Of a stretch of DNA of 64,000 bases, positions 46,371 to 54,884 are shown one piece after another. The first letter of the stretch is position 1; each line of letters begins with the position of its first letter. This DNA is from Candidatus Dactylopiibacterium sp. Its GTDB lineage: Bacteria; Pseudomonadota; Gammaproteobacteria; Burkholderiales; Rhodocyclaceae. The notes under the pieces are model-generated. The model made no database searches, was not told the DNA's origin, and saw only the letters and a list, made by a program, of their open reading frames with translations. The DNA lies in assembly GCA_031119555.1 (NCBI GenBank), contig JAVHXQ010000004.1:1-64000 (forward strand). The letters are read 5' to 3'. The translations under genes and the position numbers were made by a program.

Positions 46371-47652
46371 GACGCTTGCGATAACCATCGAGGAAGCGGG
46401 CCAGGCGGTTGATCGCTTCACGCAGCGTTTCTTCGTGCGGCAGGAACACGATGCGGAAGTGGTCGGGCGTTTTCCAGTTGAAACCGGTGCCCTGCACGAG
46501 CAGCACGCGTTCGGCCTCGAGCAGCTCGAGGATGAACTGCTGGTCGTCCTTGATCGGGTACATCTTGGGGTCGAGCCTGGGGAACGCGTAGAGCGCGGCG
46601 CGCGGCTTGACGCTGCTCACGCCCGGGATCGCATTGAGCAGTTCGTGGGCGATGTCGCGCTGGCGCGCGAGGCGCCCGCCGCTGCGCACGAGATCGTTGA
46701 TGCTCTGGTATCCGCCCAGCGCGGTCTGGATCGCGAGCTGTCCCGGCGTGTTGGCGCACAGGCGCATCGAGGCCAGCATGTTCAGCCCCTCGATGTAGTC
46801 GCGCGCATGGCGCTTCTCACCCGACACCACCATCCAGCCTGCGCGGTAGCCGCAGGACCGGTAGTTCTTCGACAGGCCGTTGAAGGTCAGGAACAGGATG
46901 TCGTCGGCGAGCGAGGCGATGCTGGTGTGCACGGCATCGTCGTAGAGGGTCTTGTCGTAGATCTCGTCGGCGAACACGATGAGCTGGTGTTCGCGGGCCA
47001 CCTGCACGATCTCTTCGAGCACTTCGCGCGGGTAGAGGGCGCCCGTCGGATTGTTCGGATTGATGATGACGATGGCGCGCGTGTTCGGCGTGACCTTGCG
47101 GCGGATGTCGGCCACATCGGGCATCCAGTCGGACTGTTCGTCGCACATGTAATGCACCGGCGTGCCACCGGAAAGGGCCACCGCGCCGGTGTACAGGGGG
47201 TAGTCGGGGGCGGGCAGCAGGACTTCGTCGCCCGTGTTGAGCAGCGCGTTCATGCTCATCACGATGAGTTCGGAAGCACCGTTGCCCAGGTAGACATCGT
47301 CCACCGTCACACCGGCGATCTTCTTTTCCTGACAATAATGGACGATGGCCTTGCGCGGCGCGAAGAGCCCCTTGGAATCGGTGTAGCCCGCCGCGTCGGG
47401 CAGGTTGCGGATCATGTCCTGGATGATCTCGTCCGGGGGCAGAAGACCGAAGTGCGCGACGTTGCCGATGTTCAGCTTCATGATGCGCTGGCCTTCTTCT
47501 TCCATCTGGCGCGCGCGTTCGAGCACCGGCCCGCGGATGTCATAACAGACGTTCGCGAGCTTGGCCGACTTCACCACGGCACGCGCCGCGGCGGCCGAAG
47601 CGTTCTTCGTGCTGTCCGGGGTTGCGAGGTGAAGTGCATGGCCTTGTTTCAT
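46363..47652 (-). CDS. alaA: Alanine-synthesising aminotransferase (AlaA-type, class I/II)
   Basis: A 429-residue PLP aminotransferase of fold type I. It has IGNVAHFGLLPPDEI, NPNNPTGALYPREVL (substrate/PLP aromatic region), DEIYDKTLYD, and the PLP-lysine motif TFNGLSKNYRSCGYRAGW. These match AlaA, which transfers amino groups from glutamate to pyruvate. The extended N-terminus (about 25 residues) is found in related betaproteobacterial proteins. Start ATG 47650-47652. It heads the alaA-gnat-hom-thrC series and shares a 127-bp promoter gap with the gene at 47780. Confidence 0.87.
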   Translation of the reverse strand: MKQGHALHLATPDSTKNASAAAARAVVKSAKLANVCYDIRGPVLERARQMEEEGQRIMKLNIGNVAHFGLLPPDEIIQDMIRNLPDAAGYTDSKGLFAPRKAIVHYCQEKKIAGVTVDDVYLGNGASELIVMSMNALLNTGDEVLLPAPDYPLYTGAVALSGGTPVHYMCDEQSDWMPDVADIRRKVTPNTRAIVIINPNNPTGALYPREVLEEIVQVAREHQLIVFADEIYDKTLYDDAVHTSIASLADDILFLTFNGLSKNYRSCGYRAGWMVVSGEKRHARDYIEGLNMLASMRLCANTPGQLAIQTALGGYQSINDLVRSGGRLARQRDIAHELLNAIPGVSSVKPRAALYAFPRLDPKMYPIKDDQQFILELLEAERVLLVQGTGFNWKTPDHFRIVFLPHEETLREAINRLARFLDGYRKRHA

Positions 47653-47779
47653 GATGGAAGCTCCGGTTGCGGGCGGATTTGCCCATGGACCCACTATGAT
47701 AGCGAAAGCCCGGCCTTCACTGGCGTCTTCGCTGCAAGGTCGCGCGCCGGCCAGAATTCCTGCATGCATGGAGGATGCG

Positions 47780-48160
47780 ATGAAGCTCAGCAAGGAACAC
47801 ACCGAGGGCGTCGTCCTCATCGACGCCTACGATGCCTCCAGCGTGACGGTGGCCGGCGAGGCGCATGCCGCGAGCCTGCTCGTGAGCCCTGACGCGGGGG
47901 CCCGCAGCTGGGCCGTGACGGGCATCGACGCCCTGACGCCGCAGCGCCTGCAGGACGTCGTGTCCGCGCGGCCGGCCGTGGTGCTGATCGGCACCGGGCG
48001 GCGCCAGCGCTTTCCGCCTTCCACGGTGCTGCGTCCGCTCATCGAGGCGCGGATCGGTTTCGAGATCATGGATACGGGCTCGGCCTGCCGCACCTACAAC
48101 CTGCTCGCGGCGGAGGGGCGCAAGGTGCTGGCGGCGCTCATCGTCGACGAGGCCCCCTAG
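47780..48160 (+). CDS. Mth938-like domain protein (DUF498)
   Basis: A 126-residue protein of the Mth938/NDUFAF3 fold family, with IDALTPQRLQDVVSARPAVVLIGTG and FEIMDTGSACRTYNLLAAEGRKVLAAL as the conserved halves. Eukaryotic relatives help assemble respiratory complex I; the bacterial role is unknown. GGAGG at 47770-47774 supports ATG 47780. A downstream hairpin follows at 48168. Confidence 0.82.
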   Translation: MKLSKEHTEGVVLIDAYDASSVTVAGEAHAASLLVSPDAGARSWAVTGIDALTPQRLQDVVSARPAVVLIGTGRRQRFPPSTVLRPLIEARIGFEIMDTGSACRTYNLLAAEGRKVLAALIVDEAP

Positions 48161-48167
48161 CCGAATC

Positions 48168-48187
48168 AAGGGCTTGGAAAAGCCCTT
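48168..48187 (+). terminator. Hairpin after the Mth938-like gene
   Basis: AAGGGCTT-GGAA-AAGCCCTT stem beginning eight bases past the stop. Only a short T stretch follows, so it is a moderate candidate terminator. Confidence 0.5.
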
Positions 48188-48267
48188 CTGGCGGCGTGTT
48201 GCGGGGCGTCGCGAATGCCGATACGCTGGCACGCAATGGGCCGTTGCCCATGCGAGGAGCCACCAGA

Positions 48268-48726
48268 ATGTCATCGGTACGCGTTCCTGATCTCACGCTG
48301 CCCGCCACGGGCTTCCCTCAGGAAATATCGCTCGCCGCTCAAGCGGGCAAAAAACTCGTTCTCTACTTCTATCCGAAGGACAACACGCCCGGCTGTACCA
48401 CCGAGGGCATCGACTTCGCGCGCCTGCACGACGCGTTCGTCGCCGCGGGGGCCGTGGTGTTCGGCGTCTCGCGCGACAGCGTGAAATCGCACGACGGATT
48501 CAAGTGCAGGCACGCCTTCCCCTTCGAGCTGCTCTCCGATGCCGACGAGGCCCTGTGTCAGGCGCTGGACGTGATCCGTCTGAAGAACCTGTACGGCAAG
48601 CAGGTGCGCGGCATCGAACGCAGCACCTTCGTCTTCGATGCCGCCGGACGGCTCGTGCGCGAGTGGCGCGGGGTGAAGGTGCCAGGCCATGCGCAGGACG
48701 TGCTCGATTTCGTGAAAGGACTCTGA
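48268..48726 (+). CDS. bcp: Bcp/PrxQ-type thiol peroxidase
   Basis: A 152-residue peroxiredoxin of the BCP/PrxQ group that reduces peroxides. The peroxidatic Cys is in YFYPKDNTPGCTTEGIDF (about 44). The second Cys five residues on, found in E. coli Bcp, is absent; a Cys in FKCRHAFPF (about 76) is better placed to resolve, as in one PrxQ subtype. GAGGAG at 48254-48259 supports ATG 48268. It precedes phoH with a 57-bp gap. Confidence 0.88.
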   Translation: MSSVRVPDLTLPATGFPQEISLAAQAGKKLVLYFYPKDNTPGCTTEGIDFARLHDAFVAAGAVVFGVSRDSVKSHDGFKCRHAFPFELLSDADEALCQALDVIRLKNLYGKQVRGIERSTFVFDAAGRLVREWRGVKVPGHAQDVLDFVKGL

Positions 48727-48783
48727 CGCCGCAAGCCTGGGTTCGTCGCCCGCCCTCCCGTGTTCCTTACTGGTTCAGACGAC

Positions 48784-50208
48784 ATGGCTACCCGCAAAAA
48801 AGCAATCGCGCCCCTCCCCACCAAGCTTTTCGTGCTCGATACCAACGTGCTCATGCACGACCCGACAAGCCTTTACCGCTTCGAGGAGCACGACATCTTC
48901 GTGCCCATCATGACGCTGGAGGAGCTCGACGGACACAAGAAGGGCATGTCGGAAGTCGCCCGCAATGCGCGCCAGGCGAGCCGCACGCTGGATGAGGTCG
49001 TGACCGCCTGCGGGGCCGACATCGGCGCGGGGATCGCGCTGGAAGGCCCTTCGCGCGGGCTCGCGTCGGGCCGGCTCTACCTGCAGACCGAAGCCATCGA
49101 TCCGCGCCTGCCCATGTCGGTGCCTACCGCCAAGGCCGACAACCAGATCCTCGCGGTCGTGATGTTCCTGCGCGAACGCTTCCCGGGGCGCCCGGTGATC
49201 CTGGTGTCCAAGGACATCAACATGCGCATCAAGGCCCGCGCGTTGGGTCTGCTGGCGCAGGATTACTTCAACGACAAGGTGCTGGAAGACTCCGACCTGC
49301 TCTATACCGGCATGCGCGAGCTGCCGCCCGATTTCTGGGAAACGCATGGTCGCGAAATGCAGTCCTGGAAGGAAGCGGGGCGCAACTACTACCGTGTGCG
49401 CGGACCGCTGTGCGCCGACATGTTCGTCAACGAACTCGTGTTCCAGGAGGGTGAGAAGCCGCTGCACGCCATCGTGAAGCAGAAGGAGGGGCCCAGCGTG
49501 GTGCTCGAGTCCCTGATCGACTTCACGCACCAGAAGAACAACGTGTGGGGGATCGTGGCGCGCAACCGCGAGCAGAATTTCGCGCTCAACCTGCTCATGA
49601 ATCCCGACATCGACTTCGTCTCCCTGCTCGGGCAGGCCGGGACGGGCAAAACGCTCATGACGCTCGCCGCAGGGCTCACCCAGGTGCTCGAGACGAAGCG
49701 CTACGTGGAGATCATCATGACGCGCGTGACCGTGCCGGTGGGCGAGGACATCGGTTTCCTGCCCGGCACCGAGGAAGAAAAGATGGCGCCGTGGATGGGC
49801 GCGCTCGAAGACAATCTCGACGTGCTCAATGGCAGCCCCGAGGACGGCGGAGGCTACGGCGGCGAGTGGGGCAGGGCCGCCACGCGCGACCTGATCCGCA
49901 CGCGGATCAAGGTCAAGAGCCTCAACTTCATGCGCGGGCGGACCTTCATCAACAAGTTCCTCATCATCGACGAAGCCCAGAACCTGACCTCCAAGCAGAT
50001 GAAGACGCTGATCACGCGCGCGGGTCCCGGCACCAAGGTGGTCTGCCTGGGCAACATCGCCCAGATCGACACGCCTTACCTCACGGAGGGGAGTTCGGGC
50101 CTGACCTACGTGGTCGACCGCTTCAAGGGCTGGAGCCATTCCGGCCACATCACGCTGCAGCGAGGGGAGCGCTCCCGGCTCGCCGACTACGCGGCCGAGG
50201 CCCTTTAG
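48784..50208 (+). CDS. PIN-PhoH fusion ATPase (PhoH2-like)
   Basis: A 474-residue protein. The N-terminal PIN nuclease domain (about 14-150; LFVLDTNVLMHDP, acidic triad residues including E in LEELDGHKKG) is joined to a C-terminal PhoH P-loop ATPase. The Walker A motif is GQAGTGKTLM (about 288-297) and the Walker B is FLIIDEAQNLT. Such PhoH2 proteins are reported to be RNA-unwinding and RNA-cleaving in mycobacteria. The start is ATG 48784 (a GTG 24 bases upstream is possible). No antitoxin gene precedes it. Confidence 0.9.
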   Translation: MATRKKAIAPLPTKLFVLDTNVLMHDPTSLYRFEEHDIFVPIMTLEELDGHKKGMSEVARNARQASRTLDEVVTACGADIGAGIALEGPSRGLASGRLYLQTEAIDPRLPMSVPTAKADNQILAVVMFLRERFPGRPVILVSKDINMRIKARALGLLAQDYFNDKVLEDSDLLYTGMRELPPDFWETHGREMQSWKEAGRNYYRVRGPLCADMFVNELVFQEGEKPLHAIVKQKEGPSVVLESLIDFTHQKNNVWGIVARNREQNFALNLLMNPDIDFVSLLGQAGTGKTLMTLAAGLTQVLETKRYVEIIMTRVTVPVGEDIGFLPGTEEEKMAPWMGALEDNLDVLNGSPEDGGGYGGEWGRAATRDLIRTRIKVKSLNFMRGRTFINKFLIIDEAQNLTSKQMKTLITRAGPGTKVVCLGNIAQIDTPYLTEGSSGLTYVVDRFKGWSHSGHITLQRGERSRLADYAAEAL

Positions 50209-50368
50209 GCCGGCAAGACAGAACGCGGCGACTGCCCTGGGCGGTCGCCGCCCTGCCGTGGCGGAGCCGTGCTGCCTGCAGGGAGAATGCCTCCTTGGTA
50301 CGGGTTTTCCCTTGTTCGGCCGGGATCTACGTGCGGCAGCCTGACCCCGATAGGTGGTCAAACTTTGG

Positions 50369-50398
50369 GTTTACAGCAGGAGGAAGCGAAGGTTATAT
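50369..50398 (+). promoter_or_regulatory. Promoter very close to the second nlpC gene
   Basis: TTTACA and TATATT are separated by 18 bp, a good -35/-10 pair. The -10 ends nine bases before ATG 50407, so transcription would start at or within a few bases of the start codon. This predicts a leaderless or near-leaderless mRNA. Confidence 0.5.
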
Positions 50399-50406
50399 TT
50401 CGGCGC

Positions 50407-50955
50407 ATGCGATTCCTGCCCTTCTGTCTCTCCCTCGCTTTTCTGCTGTCCGCCGCCAAGGCGTCCGCACAGGAAGCCGCCTCGGCCGATGCCGCCGGGC
50501 AGGAGAGCGCCGTGTCCACGCTCATCGACAAGGGCTTCGGTTTCCTGGGGATCAAGTACCGCTTCGGCGGCACGGGCCCCGAAATGGGTGGCTTCGACTG
50601 CAGCGGCCTCGTGCGCAAGGTCTTTGGCGACGCGCTGGGCCTGAATCTGCCGCGCACCGCTGCCGAAATGGCGCGCCTGGGCGACAAGATCGGCTCGCAG
50701 GATCTGAAGCCCGGCGATCTGGTGTTCTTCAACACCATGCGCCGCGCTTTCTCCCATGTCGGCATCTACGTAGGGGACAACAAGTTCCTGCATTCGCCCT
50801 CCAAGGGCGGGGTGGTGCGTGTAGAGGAGCTCGACAGTTCCTACTGGATGAAGCGTTTCAATGGTGCGCGCCGCCTCATCTCCGATGCGCAGGCCGCTCC
50901 CTACGCCCCTCCGCGACTGCTCGCGAAACCCTCCGAAGAAGCCGAGATGCGCTGA
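50407..50955 (+). CDS. NlpC/P60 secreted endopeptidase (second copy)
   Basis: A 182-residue cell-wall hydrolase with a cleavable signal peptide (SAAKASAQ, cut near 22) rather than a lipobox. The NlpC/P60 domain has catalytic Cys in FDCSGLVRKV, His in FSHVGIYVGDN and a third residue in FLHSPSKG. The region up to WMKRFNGARRLI parallels the lipoprotein at 21527 almost motif for motif; a Pro/Ala tail follows. ATG 50407 has an AGGAGG about 20 bases upstream, too far for ideal use. A terminator follows. Confidence 0.87.
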   Translation: MRFLPFCLSLAFLLSAAKASAQEAASADAAGQESAVSTLIDKGFGFLGIKYRFGGTGPEMGGFDCSGLVRKVFGDALGLNLPRTAAEMARLGDKIGSQDLKPGDLVFFNTMRRAFSHVGIYVGDNKFLHSPSKGGVVRVEELDSSYWMKRFNGARRLISDAQAAPYAPPRLLAKPSEEAEMR

Positions 50956-50980
50956 AACTGGCGCAGGCGGCAGGCAGATG

Positions 50981-51005
50981 AAACCGGCTCGCGCCGGTTT
51001 TTTAT
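50981..51005 (+). terminator. Terminator after the second nlpC gene
   Basis: AAACCGGC-TCGC-GCCGGTTTTTTA: a compact stem with a six-base T run, insulating the mla operon that follows. Confidence 0.93.
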
Positions 51006-51088
51006 TTTGTCTTTGCCTCGTTTTACGTCCGGCCCGTGGCCAGGCCGGCGCGAGCGTCATGCTTGAGCCATGGACGGCGCCGGGGGCA

Positions 51089-51097
51089 TGTTAGAAT
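51089..51097 (+). promoter_or_regulatory. Extended -10 promoter candidate of the mla operon
   Basis: TGTTAGAAT (TGn plus TAGAAT) about 30 bp before the TTG start of mlaF. No matching -35 is evident, which fits an extended -10 promoter. Confidence 0.45.
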
Positions 51098-51127
51098 CGT
51101 GCGCTTCCGGTCGAATCCAACATTGTC

Positions 51128-51955
51128 TTGAAAAACGCCCCCAACGATTCTTCCTCTCCCCTGGTCGAGGTCCGCGACCTGCGCTTCGGATACGGTGATC
51201 GCGACGTCCTGCACGGCGTGAATCTTGTCGTGCCGCGCGGCAAGGTGGTGGCGATCATGGGGGGCTCCGGCTGTGGCAAGACCACGCTGATGCGCATGAT
51301 CGGCGGGCAGTTGCGTCCGCGTGGCGGCTCGGTGACGGTATGCGGCGCGGAGGTCTCTTCGCTCGACCGCGACGCGCTGTACGCGCTGCGTCGGCGCATG
51401 GGCATGCTGTTCCAGTTCGGCGCGCTCTTCACCGACATGTCGGTGTTCGACAACGTCGCATTCCTCATGCGTGAGCACACCGATCTGCCCGAGACCATGG
51501 TGCGCGACCTCGTCCTCATGAAGCTGCATGCGGTGGGGCTGCGCGGTGCGGCGGACCTCATGCCGAGCGAGCTCTCCGGCGGGATGGCGCGGCGCGTGGC
51601 GCTGGCGCGCGCGGTGGCGCTCGATCCGCAGCTCATGATGTACGACGAGCCCTTCGCGGGCCTGGACCCGATCTCGCTCGGCGTGATCGGCCAGCTCATC
51701 CGCAAGCTCAACGACGCGCTGGGGGCGAGTTCCATCGTGGTGACGCACGACGTGCAGGAGTCCCTGCAGATCGTCGATTACATCTATTTCCTGTCGGGCG
51801 GCAAGGTCGTGGCGGAAGGCACGCCCGATGAGATCCGGCATTCGACCGATCCGTGGGTGCACCAGTTCGTCTGGGGCGAGACCGATGGTCCGGTGCCGTT
51901 CCAGGTGCCGGCGCAGGATTACGCCGAAACCTTGCTGGGGGAACGCCGTGCTTGA
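51128..51955 (+). CDS. mlaF: Mla phospholipid transport ATPase
   Basis: A 275-residue ABC ATPase of the Mla system, which moves phospholipids between the outer and inner membranes. Walker [10 protein letters not shown] (about 47-55), Q-loop FQFGALFTD, signature [14 protein letters not shown], Walker [11 protein letters not shown] and the switch His in VVTHD are intact. TTG 51128 is the only start giving the expected N-terminus. It overlaps mlaE by eight bases. First gene of mlaFEDACB. Confidence 0.94.
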   Translation: MKNAPNDSSSPLVEVRDLRFGYGDRDVLHGVNLVVPRGKVVAIMGGSGCGKTTLMRMIGGQLRPRGGSVTVCGAEVSSLDRDALYALRRRMGMLFQFGALFTDMSVFDNVAFLMREHTDLPETMVRDLVLMKLHAVGLRGAADLMPSELSGGMARRVALARAVALDPQLMMYDEPFAGLDPISLGVIGQLIRKLNDALGASSIVVTHDVQESLQIVDYIYFLSGGKVVAEGTPDEIRHSTDPWVHQFVWGETDGPVPFQVPAQDYAETLLGERRA

Positions 51956-52739
51956 TTCCGTGGGTGAATTCTTCCGTCGCATCGGAGCGGCGGTGGGCAA
52001 CGGCGTCTGGCGCCTCGGTTACGCGGCGCGGTTTCTGGCCGCCGTGCTGCTGGGGTCCGGCACGAGCTTTCGCCGCATCAACCTCACGATCCGCGAGATT
52101 TACTTCGCCGGGGTGCTCTCGCTGCTCATCATCATGGTCTCGGGGCTGTTCGTGGGCATGGTGCTGGGCCTGCAGGGGCATGACACCCTGGCCCGCTATG
52201 GCTCCGAGGAAGCGCTCGGGGTGCTCGTGGCGCTCTCCCTCGTGCGCGAGCTGGGGCCGGTCGTGGCGGGGCTGCTGTTCGCCAGCCGCGCGGGGTCTGC
52301 CATCACGGCCGAGATCGGCCTCATGAAGGCCACCGAGCAACTCGATGCGATGGACATGATGGCCGTCGACCCGGTGGCGCGCATCGTCGCGCCGCGCTTC
52401 TGGGGGGGCGTGATCTCGATGCCGCTGCTCGCCGCGCTGTTCTCCGCGATGGGCGTGCTGGGGGGCTATCTCGTGGGCGTGGTGATGATAGGGGCCGACT
52501 CCGGCAGCTTCTGGGGCCAGATGCAGGCGGCCGTCGATTTCCAGCGCGACATCCTCAACGGCGTCATCAAGAGCATCGTGTTCGGTGTGGCCGTCTCGTG
52601 GGTCGCGGTGTTCGAGGGTTACGATTCCGATGCCACGGCCGAAGGCGTTTCGCGCGCCACCACGCGCACCGTCGTGACTTCTTCGCTGGCCATCCTGGGC
52701 CTGGATTTTATTTTGACCTCGTTGATGTTCAGGGGCTGA
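51948..52739 (+). CDS. mlaE: Mla permease
   Basis: A 263-residue MlaE permease with five to six membrane helices. [27 protein letters not shown] and [26 protein letters not shown] are family signatures. GTG 51948 overlaps the mlaF end and gives the usual N-terminal amphipathic helix. Inner-membrane core of the complex with MlaF, MlaD and MlaB. Confidence 0.94.
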   Translation: MLDSVGEFFRRIGAAVGNGVWRLGYAARFLAAVLLGSGTSFRRINLTIREIYFAGVLSLLIIMVSGLFVGMVLGLQGHDTLARYGSEEALGVLVALSLVRELGPVVAGLLFASRAGSAITAEIGLMKATEQLDAMDMMAVDPVARIVAPRFWGGVISMPLLAALFSAMGVLGGYLVGVVMIGADSGSFWGQMQAAVDFQRDILNGVIKSIVFGVAVSWVAVFEGYDSDATAEGVSRATTRTVVTSSLAILGLDFILTSLMFRG

Positions 52740-52741
52740 CA

Positions 52742-53218
52742 ATGAAACGTACAACCATCGATATCTGGGTGGGCATCTTCGTCGTGATCGGCCTGGGTGC
52801 CCTGCTGTTCCTTGCGCTTCGCGTGGGTAACCTGGGCAGCGCGAAGGTGCGCGACCCCTATGAGCTGCAGGCGCGCTTCGACAACATCGGCGGCCTCAAG
52901 GCGCGCGCGCCGGTCAAGAGCGCGGGGGTGGTCGTGGGCCGCATCGAGCGCATCGTTCTCGACCTCGAAACCTACCAGGCCCTCGTGACCCTGCAGATGG
53001 ACGGCCGCTACCATTTCCCCAAGGATACGTTCGCAACCATCAACACCTCCGGCCTGCTCGGCGAGCAGTACATCGGCCTGGAGCCTGGTGGCGACCCCGA
53101 GGAAATCCCCGCGGGCGGCGTCATCAAGAAGACGCAGTCCGCCGTCGTGCTCGAAAAGCTCATCAGCCAGTTCATGTTCAACACCGCCGAGGGCAATGCG
53201 CCTTCGGGTGGCAAGTGA
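52742..53218 (+). CDS. mlaD: Mla MCE-domain protein
   Basis: A 158-residue MCE protein: one N-terminal membrane helix (about 8-27), then an MCE domain (about 40-118; FDNIGGLKARAPVKSAGVVVG, TSGLLGEQYIGLEPGG). It forms a hexameric periplasmic ring that carries lipid. ATG two bases after the mlaE stop. Confidence 0.94.
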   Translation: MKRTTIDIWVGIFVVIGLGALLFLALRVGNLGSAKVRDPYELQARFDNIGGLKARAPVKSAGVVVGRIERIVLDLETYQALVTLQMDGRYHFPKDTFATINTSGLLGEQYIGLEPGGDPEEIPAGGVIKKTQSAVVLEKLISQFMFNTAEGNAPSGGK

Positions 53219-53232
53219 CGCAGGAGGTCCTC

Positions 53233-53943
53233 ATGGTCGTCCGCAACACAGCAAGAGCCATTCTGCCCGCGCTGCTGGCGGTGCTGGCCGGATGCGCCAC
53301 GACGGGCAATCCGGCCGATCCGTTCGAGCCGGTCAACCGCAAGATCTACGCCGTCAACGACACGCTGGACCGCTACGCCCTGAAGCCGGCGGCGGAAGGC
53401 TACCGCGACGTGGTGCCGCTGCCGGCGCGGACCAACGTGAGCAACTTCTTCGGCAACATCGAGGATGTCTGGACGGGCTTCAACAACCTCCTGCAAGGCA
53501 AGCCGCGCGAGGGGTTCAGCGATTTCGGCCGGTTCGCCGTGAATTCCACGGTGGGCATCCTGGGCTTCTTCGACGTGGCGAGCGACATCGGGCTCGACAA
53601 GCACGACGAGGATCTGGGGCAGACGCTGGGCCGCTGGGGCATGGGTCCGGGGCCCTACCTGATGCTGCCCCTGTTCGGGCCGAGCACGGTGCGCGATACC
53701 GCCGGCGCGATTCCGCGCCAGCTCGTCGATCCGGTTGCTTCGGTCGAGCGTATTCCGGTGCGCAATGCCGTGCGCGGCCTGAGGGTCGTGAATGGGCGCG
53801 CGCAGTTGCTGGGCGCCGACAGCGCGCTCGACGACGCAGCGCTCGACCGCTATTCCTATCTGCGCGACTTCTACCTGAAATCCCGTCTGAATCAGGTCCA
53901 TGACGGGAACCCGCCGCGCGAGAAGGATGACTATTATGAGTAG
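53233..53943 (+). CDS. mlaA: Outer membrane lipoprotein MlaA (VacJ)
   Basis: A 236-residue lipoprotein with lipobox LAGC (Cys about 21). DPFEPVNRKIYAVND is the conserved start of the mature region, followed by GNIEDVWTGFNNLLQGK, FAVNSTVGILGFFDVAS and DLGQTLGRWGMGPGPYL(M)LP-type motifs. It sits in the outer membrane and removes mislocalised phospholipid. AGGAGG supports ATG 53233. In E. coli mlaA lies elsewhere; inclusion in the mla operon is common in betaproteobacteria. Confidence 0.94.
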   Translation: MVVRNTARAILPALLAVLAGCATTGNPADPFEPVNRKIYAVNDTLDRYALKPAAEGYRDVVPLPARTNVSNFFGNIEDVWTGFNNLLQGKPREGFSDFGRFAVNSTVGILGFFDVASDIGLDKHDEDLGQTLGRWGMGPGPYLMLPLFGPSTVRDTAGAIPRQLVDPVASVERIPVRNAVRGLRVVNGRAQLLGADSALDDAALDRYSYLRDFYLKSRLNQVHDGNPPREKDDYYE

Positions 53944-53964
53944 GCCCCGCCACGGAGACGCATC

Positions 53965-54579
53965 ATGAAGATTCTGAAGACCCTGCTTGCCCTGTGCATG
54001 ACTGTGCTGGCCGCCCAGGCCCTGGCCCAGGAAACCCCCGACGCGCTCGCGCGCCGCGTGATGAACGAAGTGATCGCGGTCGTGAAGAGCGACCCGGCGA
54101 TCCAGGCCGGCGACTCGCGGCGCATCAACGAGCTTGTCGATGCCAAGGTGCTGCCGTACTTCGATTTCCGCCACATGACCGCGCTCGCGATGGGGCGGGA
54201 GTGGCGCGCCGCCACGCCGGCGCAACGCGATGCGCTGACGGCCGAATTCCGTTCGCTGCTGGTGCGCACCTATTCGAATGCGCTCTCGCAATACAAGAAC
54301 CAGACCATTGACTTCAAGCCGCTGCGCATGCAGGCCGCCGATACCGATGTCATCGTGCGCACCGAAGTCCGTCAGCCCGGCGCCAAGCCCGTTTCCATCG
54401 ACTACCAGATGGACAGGCAGGCCGACGGCTGGAAGGTCTATGACGTCATGGTGGCCGGCGTGAGCCTCGTGACCAATTACCGCGAGACCTTCTCGCAGGA
54501 AATCAAGGCCGGCGGCGTGGACGGGCTCATCAAGAGTCTCCAGGCCAAGAACGCGCAGACCGGAGCGAATCACAAGTGA
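53965..54579 (+). CDS. mlaC: Periplasmic phospholipid shuttle MlaC
   Basis: A 204-residue Ttg2D/MlaC protein with a signal peptide ending ALAQE (about 22). LPYFDFRHMTALAMGREWR and EFRSLLVRTYSNAL are conserved; the fold encloses lipid tails. It carries phospholipid across the periplasm between MlaA and MlaD. Its stop overlaps the mlaB start. Confidence 0.93.
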   Translation: MKILKTLLALCMTVLAAQALAQETPDALARRVMNEVIAVVKSDPAIQAGDSRRINELVDAKVLPYFDFRHMTALAMGREWRAATPAQRDALTAEFRSLLVRTYSNALSQYKNQTIDFKPLRMQAADTDVIVRTEVRQPGAKPVSIDYQMDRQADGWKVYDVMVAGVSLVTNYRETFSQEIKAGGVDGLIKSLQAKNAQTGANHK

Positions 54580-54884
54580 TAGCCCAGCGCGACGGGCGCT
54601 TCATCGTGGAGGCGCCCCTCCATCTGCAGACCGCCACCGCCTTGCTCGCGCAGGGCGAGGCACTGTTCGGCGCGCAGGATGCGCAGCTCGATCTTTCCGC
54701 CGTGGAGTCGGTCGACTCCTGCGCCATTGCGGTGGTGCTGGGCTGGCTGCGCGCGGCGCGCGCGGGCGGGCACCGGCTCCGCGTCGTGGCCGCCACGCCC
54801 GCTTTCATGAGCCTGGCGAGCCTGTATGGCGTAAGCGAGATCCTTTTCGACGGAACGGAACGCCCCGCCAGTGAGCCCGTCTGA
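54576..54884 (+). CDS. mlaB: STAS-domain protein MlaB
   Basis: A 102-residue STAS protein that supports MlaF ATPase activity on the cytoplasmic side. DLSAVESVDSCAIAVVLGWLR holds the conserved Ser-Cys region typical of MlaB. GTG 54576 overlaps the mlaC stop, and its end overlaps the next ABC gene by 14 bp. Confidence 0.88.
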   Translation: MIAQRDGRFIVEAPLHLQTATALLAQGEALFGAQDAQLDLSAVESVDSCAIAVVLGWLRAARAGGHRLRVVAATPAFMSLASLYGVSEILFDGTERPASEPV

